From Bacillota bacterium (GTDB lineage Bacteria > Bacillota > Clostridia > Lachnospirales > Lachnospiraceae): a stretch of 8,618 nt of DNA. This document shows positions 1-6,538 of this stretch, piece by piece. The first letter of the stretch is position 1. Every line of letters begins with the position of its first letter. The stretch lies in assembly GCA_023428885.1 (NCBI GenBank), contig JAEYWQ010000289.1, positions 1 to 8,618 of the forward strand. Direction: 5' to 3'. The notes under the pieces are model-generated. The model saw only the letters and a list, made by a program, of their open reading frames with translations, was not told the origin of the DNA and ran no database searches. A program made the position numbers and the translations under genes.

Positions 1-1193
1 TCGTAATGGCTTTCAAAAGGAATAACTGTCTTGTTCTTGAAGTTAACAACACCAAATCTTGCACCATCCTCTTTCTTTCCTGCATACACATCCTTAGCAG
101 TCATAATCAAAGAAAGTTCCGGAATAATCTGCATATTGGCATCAGCAGGAGACCAGCCGGTTGCTGAATTTCCTCGGATGCCACCATGATACTGAGCAGG
201 TATGATGACTCCTTTTGCACCTACCACACCAGATTCCAAGTGTGAGTTAAAGCTTATCGTGTTCCCTGTATTGGTACGTAAGGTCAGCTTCTTAGTTGAC
301 AGCTTTTGATAAACCATATAGGGGCCTGCTTGCGGATACATAGCACCATATCGATAGGGATAAGGTCCCCCAGATAGTATTTCCTTCCCCTTCTTATCAA
401 TAATCTGTGCATAAATAAGGTAAGCTGTTCTGTTTTGACTCTTGTCCCCTTCATAAATTTGTGTTACAGTTTCCACCTTTCCTGTAGGAACTAGTGCATA
501 TCCACCTTTGAAATCAAATTGAGTAGCCAATCTGCTAGCACTTTGATTTTTATAGTAGTCAGAGGCCTCATCGGCATAAGACCACTCAGCACTACGGTTT
601 AGAGCTTCATATCCCTGTGGAGAACCTGCAGCAGTTGCATCAAATCCACTGACAATATATTTCTTGGGTGCAACAATTTCCTTACCAATTTCTAAAGACC
701 AGTAGCCAAGATAATACTTATTCCCTGACTTTTTGATAATTCGACTAATACCCTCAACAGGAAGACCTACCGCATCGTATTTACAAGGGATGACCTCCTT
801 GCCATTGGTATCTAATAATCCCATCTTCCCATTTCTAGTTGCTTGAACATATCCGTCCACAAATATGGATTCTGTTGTTTTACTGTCTTCCTCGGCAGCT
901 AGGTATTCTGCCTCAATCGTGTCATAGATTGGCTGGGCGGCGAACTTACCAGTCGAGTCAACAAGCCCATATTTGACATCAATAAAGCTTCCATCATTCG
1001 CTCTTTCTCCCACAGGTACCTTACGAAGGCCTGCATCAAAGAAAGCTTCCAAAGTCTTCTTATACTCTTCCTGGGTACCGATCCAAGTAACATCCTCATC
1101 ATTATAGTTCTTCTCTGCCGCCGATACTCTTTCAGGCATCAGAGGCAACACCATACATAACACCAAGGCTATACTCAGTAATCGCTTTTTCAT
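1..1193 (-). CDS. Secreted WG-repeat protein (3' end outside window)
   Basis: An open frame of 397 codons runs from ATG at 1193 off the left window edge without a stop, so the C-terminus is missing. The N-terminus is a clear signal peptide: KKR, a hydrophobic core at residues 5-19, and a VSA|AE cleavage site near residue 25, with no lipobox cysteine at the cut. WG-type (KWG) repeats are visible at about 74-95 (KYGLVDSTGKF, then QPIYD), 122-143 (GKMGLLDTNGKEVIPCKYD) and 378-397 (RFGVVNFKNKTVIPF). The 150-370 stretch is more diverged. WG repeats are known as short beta-rich units in extracellular or surface proteins of uncertain role, so no reaction can be assigned. The start is fixed by an AGGAGG at 1203-1208, 9 nt upstream. 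It lies downstream of the ABC operon in the same direction, but a 222-bp gap with a possible promoter and operator suggests separate transcription. Confidence 0.85.
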   Translation of the reverse strand, partial: MKKRLLSIALVLCMVLPLMPERVSAAEKNYNDEDVTWIGTQEEYKKTLEAFFDAGLRKVPVGERANDGSFIDVKYGLVDSTGKFAAQPIYDTIEAEYLAAEEDSKTTESIFVDGYVQATRNGKMGLLDTNGKEVIPCKYDAVGLPVEGISRIIKKSGNKYYLGYWSLEIGKEIVAPKKYIVSGFDATAAGSPQGYEALNRSAEWSYADEASDYYKNQSASRLATQFDFKGGYALVPTGKVETVTQIYEGDKSQNRTAYLIYAQIIDKKGKEILSGGPYPYRYGAMYPQAGPYMVYQKLSTKKLTLRTNTGNTISFNSHLESGVVGAKGVIIPAQYHGGIRGNSATGWSPADANMQIIPELSLIMTAKDVYAGKKEDGARFGVVNFKNKTVIPFESHY

Positions 1194-1311
1194 ACCTCGT
1201 TTCCTCCTTACTTCTTCTTTTAACACCTTGTAACCTAGCTGCTTTACCTTTGCTTAAACACCTTAGTTCCTGTGTTTGTAAATATATATATTAAATCTAT
1301 CCCTCGACATA

Positions 1312-1340
1312 ATGATATCAATTTCTACGCTAAAAATACA
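1312..1340 (-). promoter_or_regulatory. Candidate promoter of the WG-repeat gene
   Basis: On the minus strand, TGTATT (1335-1340) and TATCAT (1312-1317) are separated by 17 bp. The -35 is poor, as expected for an activator-dependent promoter. The direct-repeat pair described at 1349-1378 ends 8 bp upstream of it. The implied leader before the ATG at 1193 is about 110-115 nt. This is inferred from spacing only. Confidence 0.35.
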
Positions 1341-1342
1341 TT

Positions 1343-1382
1343 TACCGCATGAATCGTGTCTCCTACCGCACGAATTGTATCT
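1343..1382 (-). promoter_or_regulatory. Tandem 21-bp repeat resembling a LytTR-type operator
   Basis: Two imperfect copies of a 21-bp unit stand head to tail (1343-1363 and 1364-1384 on the plus strand, each beginning TACCGCA). Read on the minus strand, the cores are ACAATTCGT (1370-1378) and ACGATTCAT (1349-1357), 12 bp apart, each followed by GCGGTA. Known LytTR (AgrA/VirR/ComE) sites are 9-bp direct repeats of the form [TA][AC][CA]GTTN[AG][TG] with 12-13 bp between. The cores match 8/9 and 7/9 positions with exactly 12 bp spacing. The pair lies 156-185 bp upstream of the WG-repeat start. No LytTR regulator is encoded in this window. Confidence 0.45.
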
Positions 1383-1415
1383 TATGAATTATCCTTTCCT
1401 GCATATTCACCTTGA

Positions 1416-2213
1416 TTATGAACCACTTGATTTATAGTGTTTCATTCCAAAGCACCAGAATGCATAGCAAGCCATGATAAATATCCCTACCCCAAAGGGA
1501 TAAAATGCATAATACCATCTTGTGCTTATCCCTAAGATATATTGCAAAGGATAGTACTGTATTAAAGTATAAGGGATAACGTACGTACAGAGTCGCATAA
1601 TCCCTTTGCCATATACATCAAAGGGATATTTACCATGCTCTTTTCCACCATAAGTCAGGAGGTTCATACATCTGGTATCTTCTAAGGAAAAGAAACAAAT
1701 CGTTGCTCCAATCATAAAAAGCCCAGCAAAGAGAACAGTTCCTCCGATCACCATCAGAAATAATGTAAATACTTTAAACCCCGTCCAATTTAATTGACTA
1801 TTTAGTATCCCAACGATCAGCATAATAAGAGCTGATATCATAGGACCAATCCTGCCGATCTCAAACTTTGTTCCCAATACCTGCAAGATAGGGCTGCGCG
1901 GTCTAAGTAGTATCCTGTCAAAGTCCCCCCTGATGACAATAGTAGCAAACGTAGAGAATCCACTTGCAACACACTCTGCTAAGGAAAAGGACATCTGAAT
2001 GACAGAAAAACAAAGCATAACATCGCCGTAAGAGTAGCCTTTAATTCCTGAGAAACTTGAAAATAAAAAGTAAACTGCAAGGAAGCCGTTAAAGGCCACC
2101 AGAAAACGTCCGATGATCATTAATAAGAAAGACAATTTATATTGCATGGCACTTCGTAAAATAACTGATATATACATAACATAAAGCTTTAGGCCTTTCT
2201 TAATTCTCCTCAT
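1416..2213 (-). CDS. ABC-2 type exporter permease, second subunit (COG3694/DUF990-like)
   Basis: This is a 265-residue integral membrane protein with about six hydrophobic segments (roughly 28-52, 62-80, 125-138, 147-175, 207-225, 237-256). The motif IRGDFDRILLRPRSPILQVLG (94-114) between segments 2 and 3, and a YPFDVYGKGI stretch (196-205), are typical of the DUF990/ABC2_membrane_6 permeases that pair with a COG4587 partner and a COG4586 ATPase. It should form the second half of the membrane channel of the exporter encoded just upstream; the substrate is unknown. I chose the ATG at 2211-2213 because AAGGAGG lies 5 nt upstream and the preceding gene stops one base before it. The frame stays open to an ATG at 2273, but that would overlap the upstream gene by about 59 bp and lacks a better ribosome site. 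No convincing terminator follows the stop. Confidence 0.88.
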   Translation of the reverse strand: MRRIKKGLKLYVMYISVILRSAMQYKLSFLLMIIGRFLVAFNGFLAVYFLFSSFSGIKGYSYGDVMLCFSVIQMSFSLAECVASGFSTFATIVIRGDFDRILLRPRSPILQVLGTKFEIGRIGPMISALIMLIVGILNSQLNWTGFKVFTLFLMVIGGTVLFAGLFMIGATICFFSLEDTRCMNLLTYGGKEHGKYPFDVYGKGIMRLCTYVIPYTLIQYYPLQYILGISTRWYYAFYPFGVGIFIMACYAFWCFGMKHYKSSGS

Positions 2214-2214
2214 A

Positions 2215-3018
2215 TCATCCTCCTTGTACCACGACCTTGCGTTCTGCCAGCTTACATAATACTTTCCCTGCAAAAACCAGGATTATAAGCCAGAATATTT
2301 GCAAGATGATTGCTTTTATCATTTGACTACCTATTAAATTACCAGTGTAAATTCGCAATGGTACATTTTGCATAGAGGCAAATGGCAACAACTCTAAAAT
2401 CCTTCGAAAGGGATTCGGTATAAAAGGAATTGGAATAATAGCTCCTGACAAAAGCTCCACTGCCCCTGTTAATAGCATACGTATTCCTTGGGGTGATATG
2501 GTAAAAAAAGATATGATATAAACCAACATACAAAAGGCAACCGTAACCCCCAAAGCTAATATTAAGGTAACAATAACTAACAAGAAAACACAGATATTCT
2601 TCGGAAACATTAAGCGATATGGTTCTGGTAATAAGAACGCTGCAAGGATGATTGGAATACATCTCATTCCTGCCCCTGCTACTCTTCCTCCCACATTACG
2701 TGAAAACCACATGCTATACAGAGACACAGGACGACATAATTCATAAGCAATCCCGCCGTCTATAATCATACTAAAGATATCATTATCGGCTGCCCATGTC
2801 ATAAATAATAATAAAAATGCCTGCTTCAACCAAAAATAAGATACCACTTGTGCTATATTCATTGGAGATGAAGCTGCATTGGCTTCAAGAAGAATTTTAA
2901 ATACAATACACTCCATCAAGCCCCATACAAATTGAGTAATTAATCCCGTGATAGCAGCCATACGATATTGTACTCCTACATGGAATCGAATCTTAAAAAA
3001 ATAATAGTACTTTTTCAT
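2215..3018 (-). CDS. ABC-2 type exporter permease, first subunit (COG4587-like)
   Basis: The 267-residue product is strongly hydrophobic with about six membrane segments (roughly 20-42, 60-77, 118-131, 142-174, 181-200, 232-254). The motif GGIAYELCRPVSLY (88-101) and the SGAIIPIPFIPNPF stretch (191-204) are characteristic of the COG4587 branch of uncharacterised ABC-2 permeases. It is expected to sit in the cytoplasmic membrane as a heterodimer with the following gene's product, driven by the ATPase encoded just upstream. Its ribosome binding site (AGGAGG, 6 nt before the ATG at 3016-3018) overlaps the TAG stop of the ATPase gene. Its own TGA stop lies inside the next gene's ribosome-binding region. 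This packing implies one mRNA and translational coupling. The substrate is not deducible. Confidence 0.88.
   Translation of the reverse strand: MKKYYYFFKIRFHVGVQYRMAAITGLITQFVWGLMECIVFKILLEANAASSPMNIAQVVSYFWLKQAFLLLFMTWAADNDIFSMIIDGGIAYELCRPVSLYSMWFSRNVGGRVAGAGMRCIPIILAAFLLPEPYRLMFPKNICVFLLVIVTLILALGVTVAFCMLVYIISFFTISPQGIRMLLTGAVELLSGAIIPIPFIPNPFRRILELLPFASMQNVPLRIYTGNLIGSQMIKAIILQIFWLIILVFAGKVLCKLAERKVVVQGG
2219..2225 (-). promoter_or_regulatory. Ribosome binding site deciding the second permease start
   Basis: The minus strand reads AAGGAGG here, 5 nt from the ATG at 2213. The stop codon of the upstream permease (2215-2217) lies between the two. This site is why the shorter 265-residue start is preferred over the ATG at 2273. 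Confidence 0.8.
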
Positions 3019-3028
3019 GCCGCACCTC

Positions 3029-3856
3029 CTACAGAATATTTAAATTCTTGTAAAGATTGGCAACAATCCGCTCTAAGCTGCTATTATTGTCTTCATCCAT
3101 GCTCTCAGATGATTTCAGGGCAACCTGACGCATATCCTCTAAGCTACCATCGAGTAAAACCTTACCTCTTCCGATCAGTATCATACGATTTGCCAGAGCC
3201 TCAATATCCTGCATATCATGGGTTGTTAAAATTACTGTGGTATTATGCTCTCGATTCTGTTTTAAGATAAACTCACGTACCGCCAATTTTGATACCGCAT
3301 CCAGTCCGATCGTCGGCTCATCCAAAAACAAGAGCTTAGGCTGATGTAATAAGGATGCTGCAATCTCACACCTCATTCGTTGTCCCAGGGACAACTGTCT
3401 GGTTGGTGTCCTTAGCAATTCGGAAAGCTGCAGCTTCTCCGTAAGTTCTTCTAGATTCATACGATAATTAGCTTTTGAAATTGAATAGATTTCCTTCAAT
3501 AATTCAAAGGAATCAATGACAGGAATATCCCACCATAACTGTGAACGCTGACCAAAAACGACTCCTATTTGCTTCACATGTTCAATTCGGTTTTTCCACG
3601 GAATTCGCCCATCAATCATGCAGCGACCGCTATCAGGTGTTAATATTCCACTTAGAATTTTGATTGTAGAGCTTTTTCCTGCTCCATTTGGACCGATGTA
3701 GCCTACCATTTCCCCATCCTGAATAGTAAAGCTAACATCTGACAAAGCCTGAATCTTTTCAGTTTGTCTAAGAAAAAGTGACTTGCAGGCTTCCTTCATT
3801 CCTGCATTTCTTTTTGCAACCTTATACGATTTACATACCTGTTCCATCGTAATCAT
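3029..3856 (-). CDS. ABC transporter ATPase (COG4586-like), first gene of the exporter operon
   Basis: A 275-residue nucleotide-binding subunit with every core motif: Walker A GPNGAGKSS (55-63), Q-loop in VFGQ (Q103), signature LSLGQR (155-160), Walker B LLFLDEP (175-181) and H-loop H213 in TTHD. The insertion between residues 20 and 37, before ALSDVSF, and the QRSQLWWDIP segment after the Q-loop fit the COG4586 group that works with COG4587 and COG3694 permeases. It hydrolyses ATP on the cytoplasmic face to drive export of an unknown substrate. Family members usually run beyond 300 residues; this one ends after a short acidic tail (ESMDEDNNSS, 251-260), so the usual C-terminal extension is shortened. 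The start is set by AGGAGG 8 nt upstream of the ATG at 3854-3856; a second ATG three codons in is too far from it. Confidence 0.92.
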   Translation of the reverse strand: MITMEQVCKSYKVAKRNAGMKEACKSLFLRQTEKIQALSDVSFTIQDGEMVGYIGPNGAGKSSTIKILSGILTPDSGRCMIDGRIPWKNRIEHVKQIGVVFGQRSQLWWDIPVIDSFELLKEIYSISKANYRMNLEELTEKLQLSELLRTPTRQLSLGQRMRCEIAASLLHQPKLLFLDEPTIGLDAVSKLAVREFILKQNREHNTTVILTTHDMQDIEALANRMILIGRGKVLLDGSLEDMRQVALKSSESMDEDNNSSLERIVANLYKNLNIL

Positions 3857-3956
3857 TGTTACTTCCTCCTGGTAGTTATATTTTCATATCTTTCCAAGCC
3901 GGCCTGGTCTTTCTGGATTTTGCCAGATAAGCACCGAAGGTAAAAATATTTAGTTC

Positions 3957-3972
3957 TTCCTCAATCGAGGAA
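3957..3972. repeat. Perfect 6-bp inverted repeat at the exporter start site
   Basis: TTCCTC and GAGGAA arms enclose a 4-nt loop, next to the predicted transcription start (about 3971) of the ABC operon. It could be a 5'-end RNA stem or an operator; the sequence does not decide. A second small dyad, TCTGG/CCAGA, lies further down the leader at 3912-3927. Confidence 0.4.
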
Positions 3973-3977
3973 ATTAT

Positions 3978-4006
3978 ATTATATCAAATATTTACAAATG
4001 AGGCAA
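3978..4006 (-). promoter_or_regulatory. Sigma-A type promoter of the ABC exporter operon
   Basis: On the minus strand TTGCCT (4001-4006) and a perfect TATAAT (3978-3983) are 17 bp apart. A second TATAAT overlaps at 3973-3978. Transcription would start near 3971, giving a leader of about 115 nt before the ATPase ATG. Housekeeping control is therefore possible without the neighbouring ECF sigma factor. Confidence 0.7.
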
Positions 4007-4019
4007 TAACAAACAAAGG

Positions 4020-4034
4020 GTAAGCTTTGCTTAC
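4020..4034 (-). terminator. Weak hairpin terminator after the anti-sigma gene
   Basis: GTAAGC and GCTTAC pair around a 3-nt loop, 6 nt after the anti-sigma stop. On the minus strand it is followed by CCTTTGTTTGTTATT, T-rich but not a clean tract. Read-through into the ABC operon is therefore plausible, because the exporter promoter begins only about 14 bp further on. Confidence 0.4.
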
Positions 4035-4039
4035 GCACA

Positions 4040-5245
4040 TTACTGAATATATTGTGATGCAATTACATTATCTATGGTTAATGTTAATATATTACCTGAG
4101 TCATACAACTTTAAAAGCTCATCCGCTTCTCCGAAAACTAAAGCCCCATAAGCTCTTACCCCACTATTCTCTGCATACTCTAATGCGCTCTTATAACTAA
4201 ATGAATTCGTACTTCCAACTAATGTAGCAACCGCATCCTGATGATCCACCAGATATTTAAGAAGGCTGGTATAATGAGTTTCATAGCTTTTTGCCATAAA
4301 GTCTACAAAAGATGTATCATAAGGAGTTGACATTAAATATTGAAGTTGAAACCCTGGATATCTATCCTGATCTATTCTATCCCCTATAGCAAGAATATCA
4401 GTTGAGCTTGAATAAAAACCCATTAACTGATGATTTTCTGCTGTACGTACTGCAATCCATTTAAAATCAATATCTTTAAACGTAAAATATTCATATTTAC
4501 AAAGTTCTTCCATAGTTAAATCATCTGAAAAACGAACCCATGCAGAAATATAAGAGGTGGATGGCAAATCTCTTATATGTGCTATCTGTGTTTCAGTCTT
4601 CCGTTTATTCATTTCTAACGACATTTCATATCCACTACTTCCTTCCTGGCCATTCCAAAGTTTTGTAAACAAATAGCTTTCTTGGTTAGTATAAAAATTA
4701 TCAAGGCCACCTACACGCTTACTTTTATTAATTTGCGCCCCAACTGTCTCTTTCTCCTTCGTAAATAGATTTTCTCTTTCGTAGTATATATTATATTTTC
4801 CAAAGCCCAACTTCTCCGCATATGGATATCCTCTGATTACATATTCCGGTTCGGATACTTCAGTGACAGCTTGTATATCATAGGCAAAATCCTGCTGATA
4901 TTTCTGTCCCGACGTTTTTCTTGTAGGGTCATAATATTGGCTGGACACCAGCGGAGATATGATATATTGGATTATCAGATTAATCACAAATACGCATACT
5001 ACCGATATTACTACGACAGCTGCTAGTCTTTTATATACCATTCTCTTAATTGATTTTTCAATTTTAATCTTTTCATTCCTTGTATCAGTTGTTCCTTCAT
5101 TTTTTGCTAACAGGGACTTTTCTATTTCTTCAGCCAAATAGTCATTAATAGCTTCGCTCTTTTCAAGCTCCTGCTCTACCAATATTTTTTCATCCTCTGT
5201 TAATGTTCCAACTTTATATTTTTCTAAAAGCTCACGATATGTCAT
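4040..5245 (-). CDS. Membrane-bound anti-sigma factor (Sigma_reg_N/Sigma_reg_C type)
   Basis: A 401-residue protein with a cytoplasmic N-terminal part (1-70) that begins MTYRELLEKYKVGTLTEDEK and is rich in acidic helices. A single membrane segment follows at about 74-97 (AAVVVISVVCVFVINLIIQY), then a large outer part of about 300 residues. This layout and the post-membrane SSQYYDPTR stretch fit the 'sigma factor regulator' N- and C-terminal domain proteins that hold an ECF sigma factor at the membrane. By analogy the N-terminal region binds the sigma factor and the outer domain senses an envelope signal, which is not known here. No HxxxCxxC zinc motif is present. Its ATG overlaps the sigma stop as ATGA (5242-5245), with AAGGAGG 7 nt upstream inside the sigma gene, so the two are translationally coupled. 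Confidence 0.82.
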   Translation of the reverse strand: MTYRELLEKYKVGTLTEDEKILVEQELEKSEAINDYLAEEIEKSLLAKNEGTTDTRNEKIKIEKSIKRMVYKRLAAVVVISVVCVFVINLIIQYIISPLVSSQYYDPTRKTSGQKYQQDFAYDIQAVTEVSEPEYVIRGYPYAEKLGFGKYNIYYERENLFTKEKETVGAQINKSKRVGGLDNFYTNQESYLFTKLWNGQEGSSGYEMSLEMNKRKTETQIAHIRDLPSTSYISAWVRFSDDLTMEELCKYEYFTFKDIDFKWIAVRTAENHQLMGFYSSSTDILAIGDRIDQDRYPGFQLQYLMSTPYDTSFVDFMAKSYETHYTSLLKYLVDHQDAVATLVGSTNSFSYKSALEYAENSGVRAYGALVFGEADELLKLYDSGNILTLTIDNVIASQYIQ

Positions 5246-5733
5246 ACAAAATCCTCCTTATTCAATCGCTCCTTTAAATGTTTCCTGGCTCTGCTAATTA
5301 ACATTCTGCCTGCACTATATGTAATATTCATCATCTCTGATATGTCCTCTAGTGACATATCACAATAGTAATATAGGGTAAGTATTTCTTTATATGTCTG
5401 AGGAAGTTGCCAAATAGCCTCATATAATATACATCTTTCCTCTTCCACAATGATATTGTTAAATACATCATCTTCAGAGATTGAAATATCTTCTAAGGGT
5501 TGATCAAGTAAATATTTGTTCTTCTTAATTCCATCCAACCAAGAATTTTTACATACTCGAAATAGCCAGTATTTAAATTTACCATCATCCTGCTTCAAAG
5601 AGATCAATGCTTTAAAAAAAGTGTCGCTAACTAATTCCTGTGCATCATAATGATTTTTGCAAAGCGAAAAAGCATACAGATATACTTCACTAGCATATTG
5701 ACTATATAATTTTTCTAATGAATTTTTTGTCAT
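5242..5733 (-). CDS. ECF-type RNA polymerase sigma factor
   Basis: A 163-residue sigma-70 family protein of the usual ECF length with regions 2 and 4 only. Region 2 spans about 7-72, with YSQYASEVYLYAFSL, the DAQELVSDTFFKAL helix (30-43) and the KYWLFRVCKNSWLDGIKK segment (54-71). A short acidic linker (79-99) follows. Region 4 covers about 104-156, with LPQTYKEILTLYYYCDMSLEDIS and a helix-turn-helix ending in SAGRMLISRARKHL. It should direct core polymerase to a small regulon and be held inactive by the membrane protein whose gene overlaps its stop. The start at 5731-5733 is supported by AGGGAGG 6 nt upstream. No clear consensus promoter precedes it, as is common for autoregulated ECF genes, but autoregulation is inference. 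The exact ECF subgroup cannot be named by eye. Confidence 0.9.
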   Translation of the reverse strand: MTKNSLEKLYSQYASEVYLYAFSLCKNHYDAQELVSDTFFKALISLKQDDGKFKYWLFRVCKNSWLDGIKKNKYLLDQPLEDISISEDDVFNNIIVEEERCILYEAIWQLPQTYKEILTLYYYCDMSLEDISEMMNITYSAGRMLISRARKHLKERLNKEDFV

Positions 5734-5797
5734 ATACTTCCTCCCTTCACTTAATAAACGATTGAAAACTAATAATGTAACTCTTCAAATACAGAAA

Positions 5798-5826
5798 TTG
5801 TAATGAAATCATAAGTAACATAAATT
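5798..5826 (+). promoter_or_regulatory. Tentative promoter toward the DUF3888 gene
   Basis: TTGTAA (5798-5803) and TAAATT (5821-5826) are 17 bp apart on the plus strand. The -10 is weak and overlaps the 28-bp dyad. No better sigma-A promoter was seen before 5969; TATATA at 5936-5941 has no good -35. Confidence 0.25.
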
Positions 5827-5830
5827 TCAT
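5803..5830. repeat. 28-bp dyad between sigma and DUF3888 genes
   Basis: ATGAAAT (5803-5809) and ATTTCAT (5824-5830) form a perfect 7-bp inverted repeat around 14 bp, about 70 bp upstream of the sigma ATG and 58 bp before the first possible DUF3888 start. It sits centrally between two divergent genes and could be an operator for both. In AT-rich DNA a chance dyad of this size is possible. Confidence 0.35.
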
Positions 5831-5968
5831 ACTGTTTAATACGTTATTTATCTTATTTTCTTGAATTAGATAACTAAAAAGGATTGAATGAATGACATTA
5901 GATGTTGGGATACTTCTGATTATGTACTAGCATACTATATAAAGAGAATTGTGAAACGGAGTGAGTCT

Positions 5969-6412
5969 ATGAAAAAAAAGAATATTTTAATTGCAATCAT
6001 ATCTATGCTTATTGTAGTTGTCTTCGCAATAAATAATACTTATCTTAATACTATGGCAAAGCAAGTCGAAGATGAATCCCAGGAAATATTGTATCAAGAT
6101 GTTATCATTACTGCACTTGCTCCTACGATTAACAAGGCAATAAGCGATTATTATAAAAATATTTTGACTTATTCACCTGGCTATTCTAGTAGATTCATTA
6201 AAATATTAGATATTGAACGACCGAATGGGAATCGTACTTCGTATTTTATCATTCAAATAGAAGTTCAACCATATGTCGGCCCGCATATAACGGTAGGTAA
6301 AGATAGGCTTTCAATAGAGCTCTCCTCCCCAGGAACTCAAGTACTAAAGAGTTTTGAACATCTAGAAGACCATCCATTGCCGGAGCATTATCAGGACATT
6401 TATATAAAATGA
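5969..6412 (+). CDS. Exported or membrane-anchored DUF3888 protein
   Basis: A 147-residue protein beginning MKKKNILIAIISML, with a hydrophobic segment at about 5-21 that is a signal peptide or N-terminal anchor. The rest matches the DUF3888 pattern: DVIITALAPTINKAISDYY (44-62), a YSPGYSSRFIKIL stretch, QVEV-like strands ending in VQPYVGPH (99-106), a GKDRLSIEL strand (110-118) and VLKSFEH (125-131). DUF3888 has no assigned biochemical role. I prefer the ATG at 5969 because the hydrophobic signal follows it directly and a GGAG lies 7 nt upstream. The frame is open to an ATG at 5888 with AAAGGA 4 nt upstream, which would add 27 charged residues before the signal, so that start cannot be excluded. 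It is divergent from the sigma/anti-sigma pair and may belong to its regulon (inference). Confidence 0.75.
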   Translation: MKKKNILIAIISMLIVVVFAINNTYLNTMAKQVEDESQEILYQDVIITALAPTINKAISDYYKNILTYSPGYSSRFIKILDIERPNGNRTSYFIIQIEVQPYVGPHITVGKDRLSIELSSPGTQVLKSFEHLEDHPLPEHYQDIYIK

Positions 6413-6457
6413 ATAGGAGATAACTTTGTCAATTCAATGTTAAAGTAAACGTATAAA

Positions 6458-6530
6458 AGTCGGTCACATTGATATTTGACCTGTCTACTTGACAGGGGGC
6501 ATATCATTCTCGGAGTGACCGGCTCTTTTT
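6458..6530. terminator. Long interrupted hairpin, two-way terminator
   Basis: The outer stem AGTCGGTCAC (6458-6467) pairs with GTGACCGGCT (6515-6524), with one G-U. The middle stem TGATAT/ATATCA (6470-6475 and 6501-6506) and inner stem CCTGTC/GACAGG (6480-6485 and 6491-6496, loop TACTT) continue the same axis. A T6 tract follows on the plus strand and TTTT on the minus strand. It therefore ends both the DUF3888 transcript and the convergent GNAT transcript, whose stop is 9 bp away. Confidence 0.8.
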
Positions 6531-6538
6531 TAACCCAT

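Noticed and set aside
899..1102. A 67-codon minus-strand open frame
   Set aside because: It is an alternative frame inside the WG-repeat gene, whose frame has a signal peptide, a ribosome binding site and repeats.
1343..1384. Start of a CRISPR array
   Set aside because: There are only two adjacent 21-bp imperfect copies with no spacers and no cas genes; the spacing fits a LytTR-type site better.
2339..2662. A 107-codon minus-strand open frame inside the first permease
   Set aside because: It is an alternative frame of a well-recognised permease gene, with no known motif.
2968..3270. A 100-codon plus-strand open frame
   Set aside because: It lies antisense across the ATPase/permease junction and has no ribosome binding site; the minus-strand frames show clear family motifs.
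4959..5141. A 60-codon plus-strand open frame with a hydrophobic start
   Set aside because: It is antisense to the membrane segment of the anti-sigma factor; the hydrophobicity is a complement effect, and no ribosome binding site was seen.
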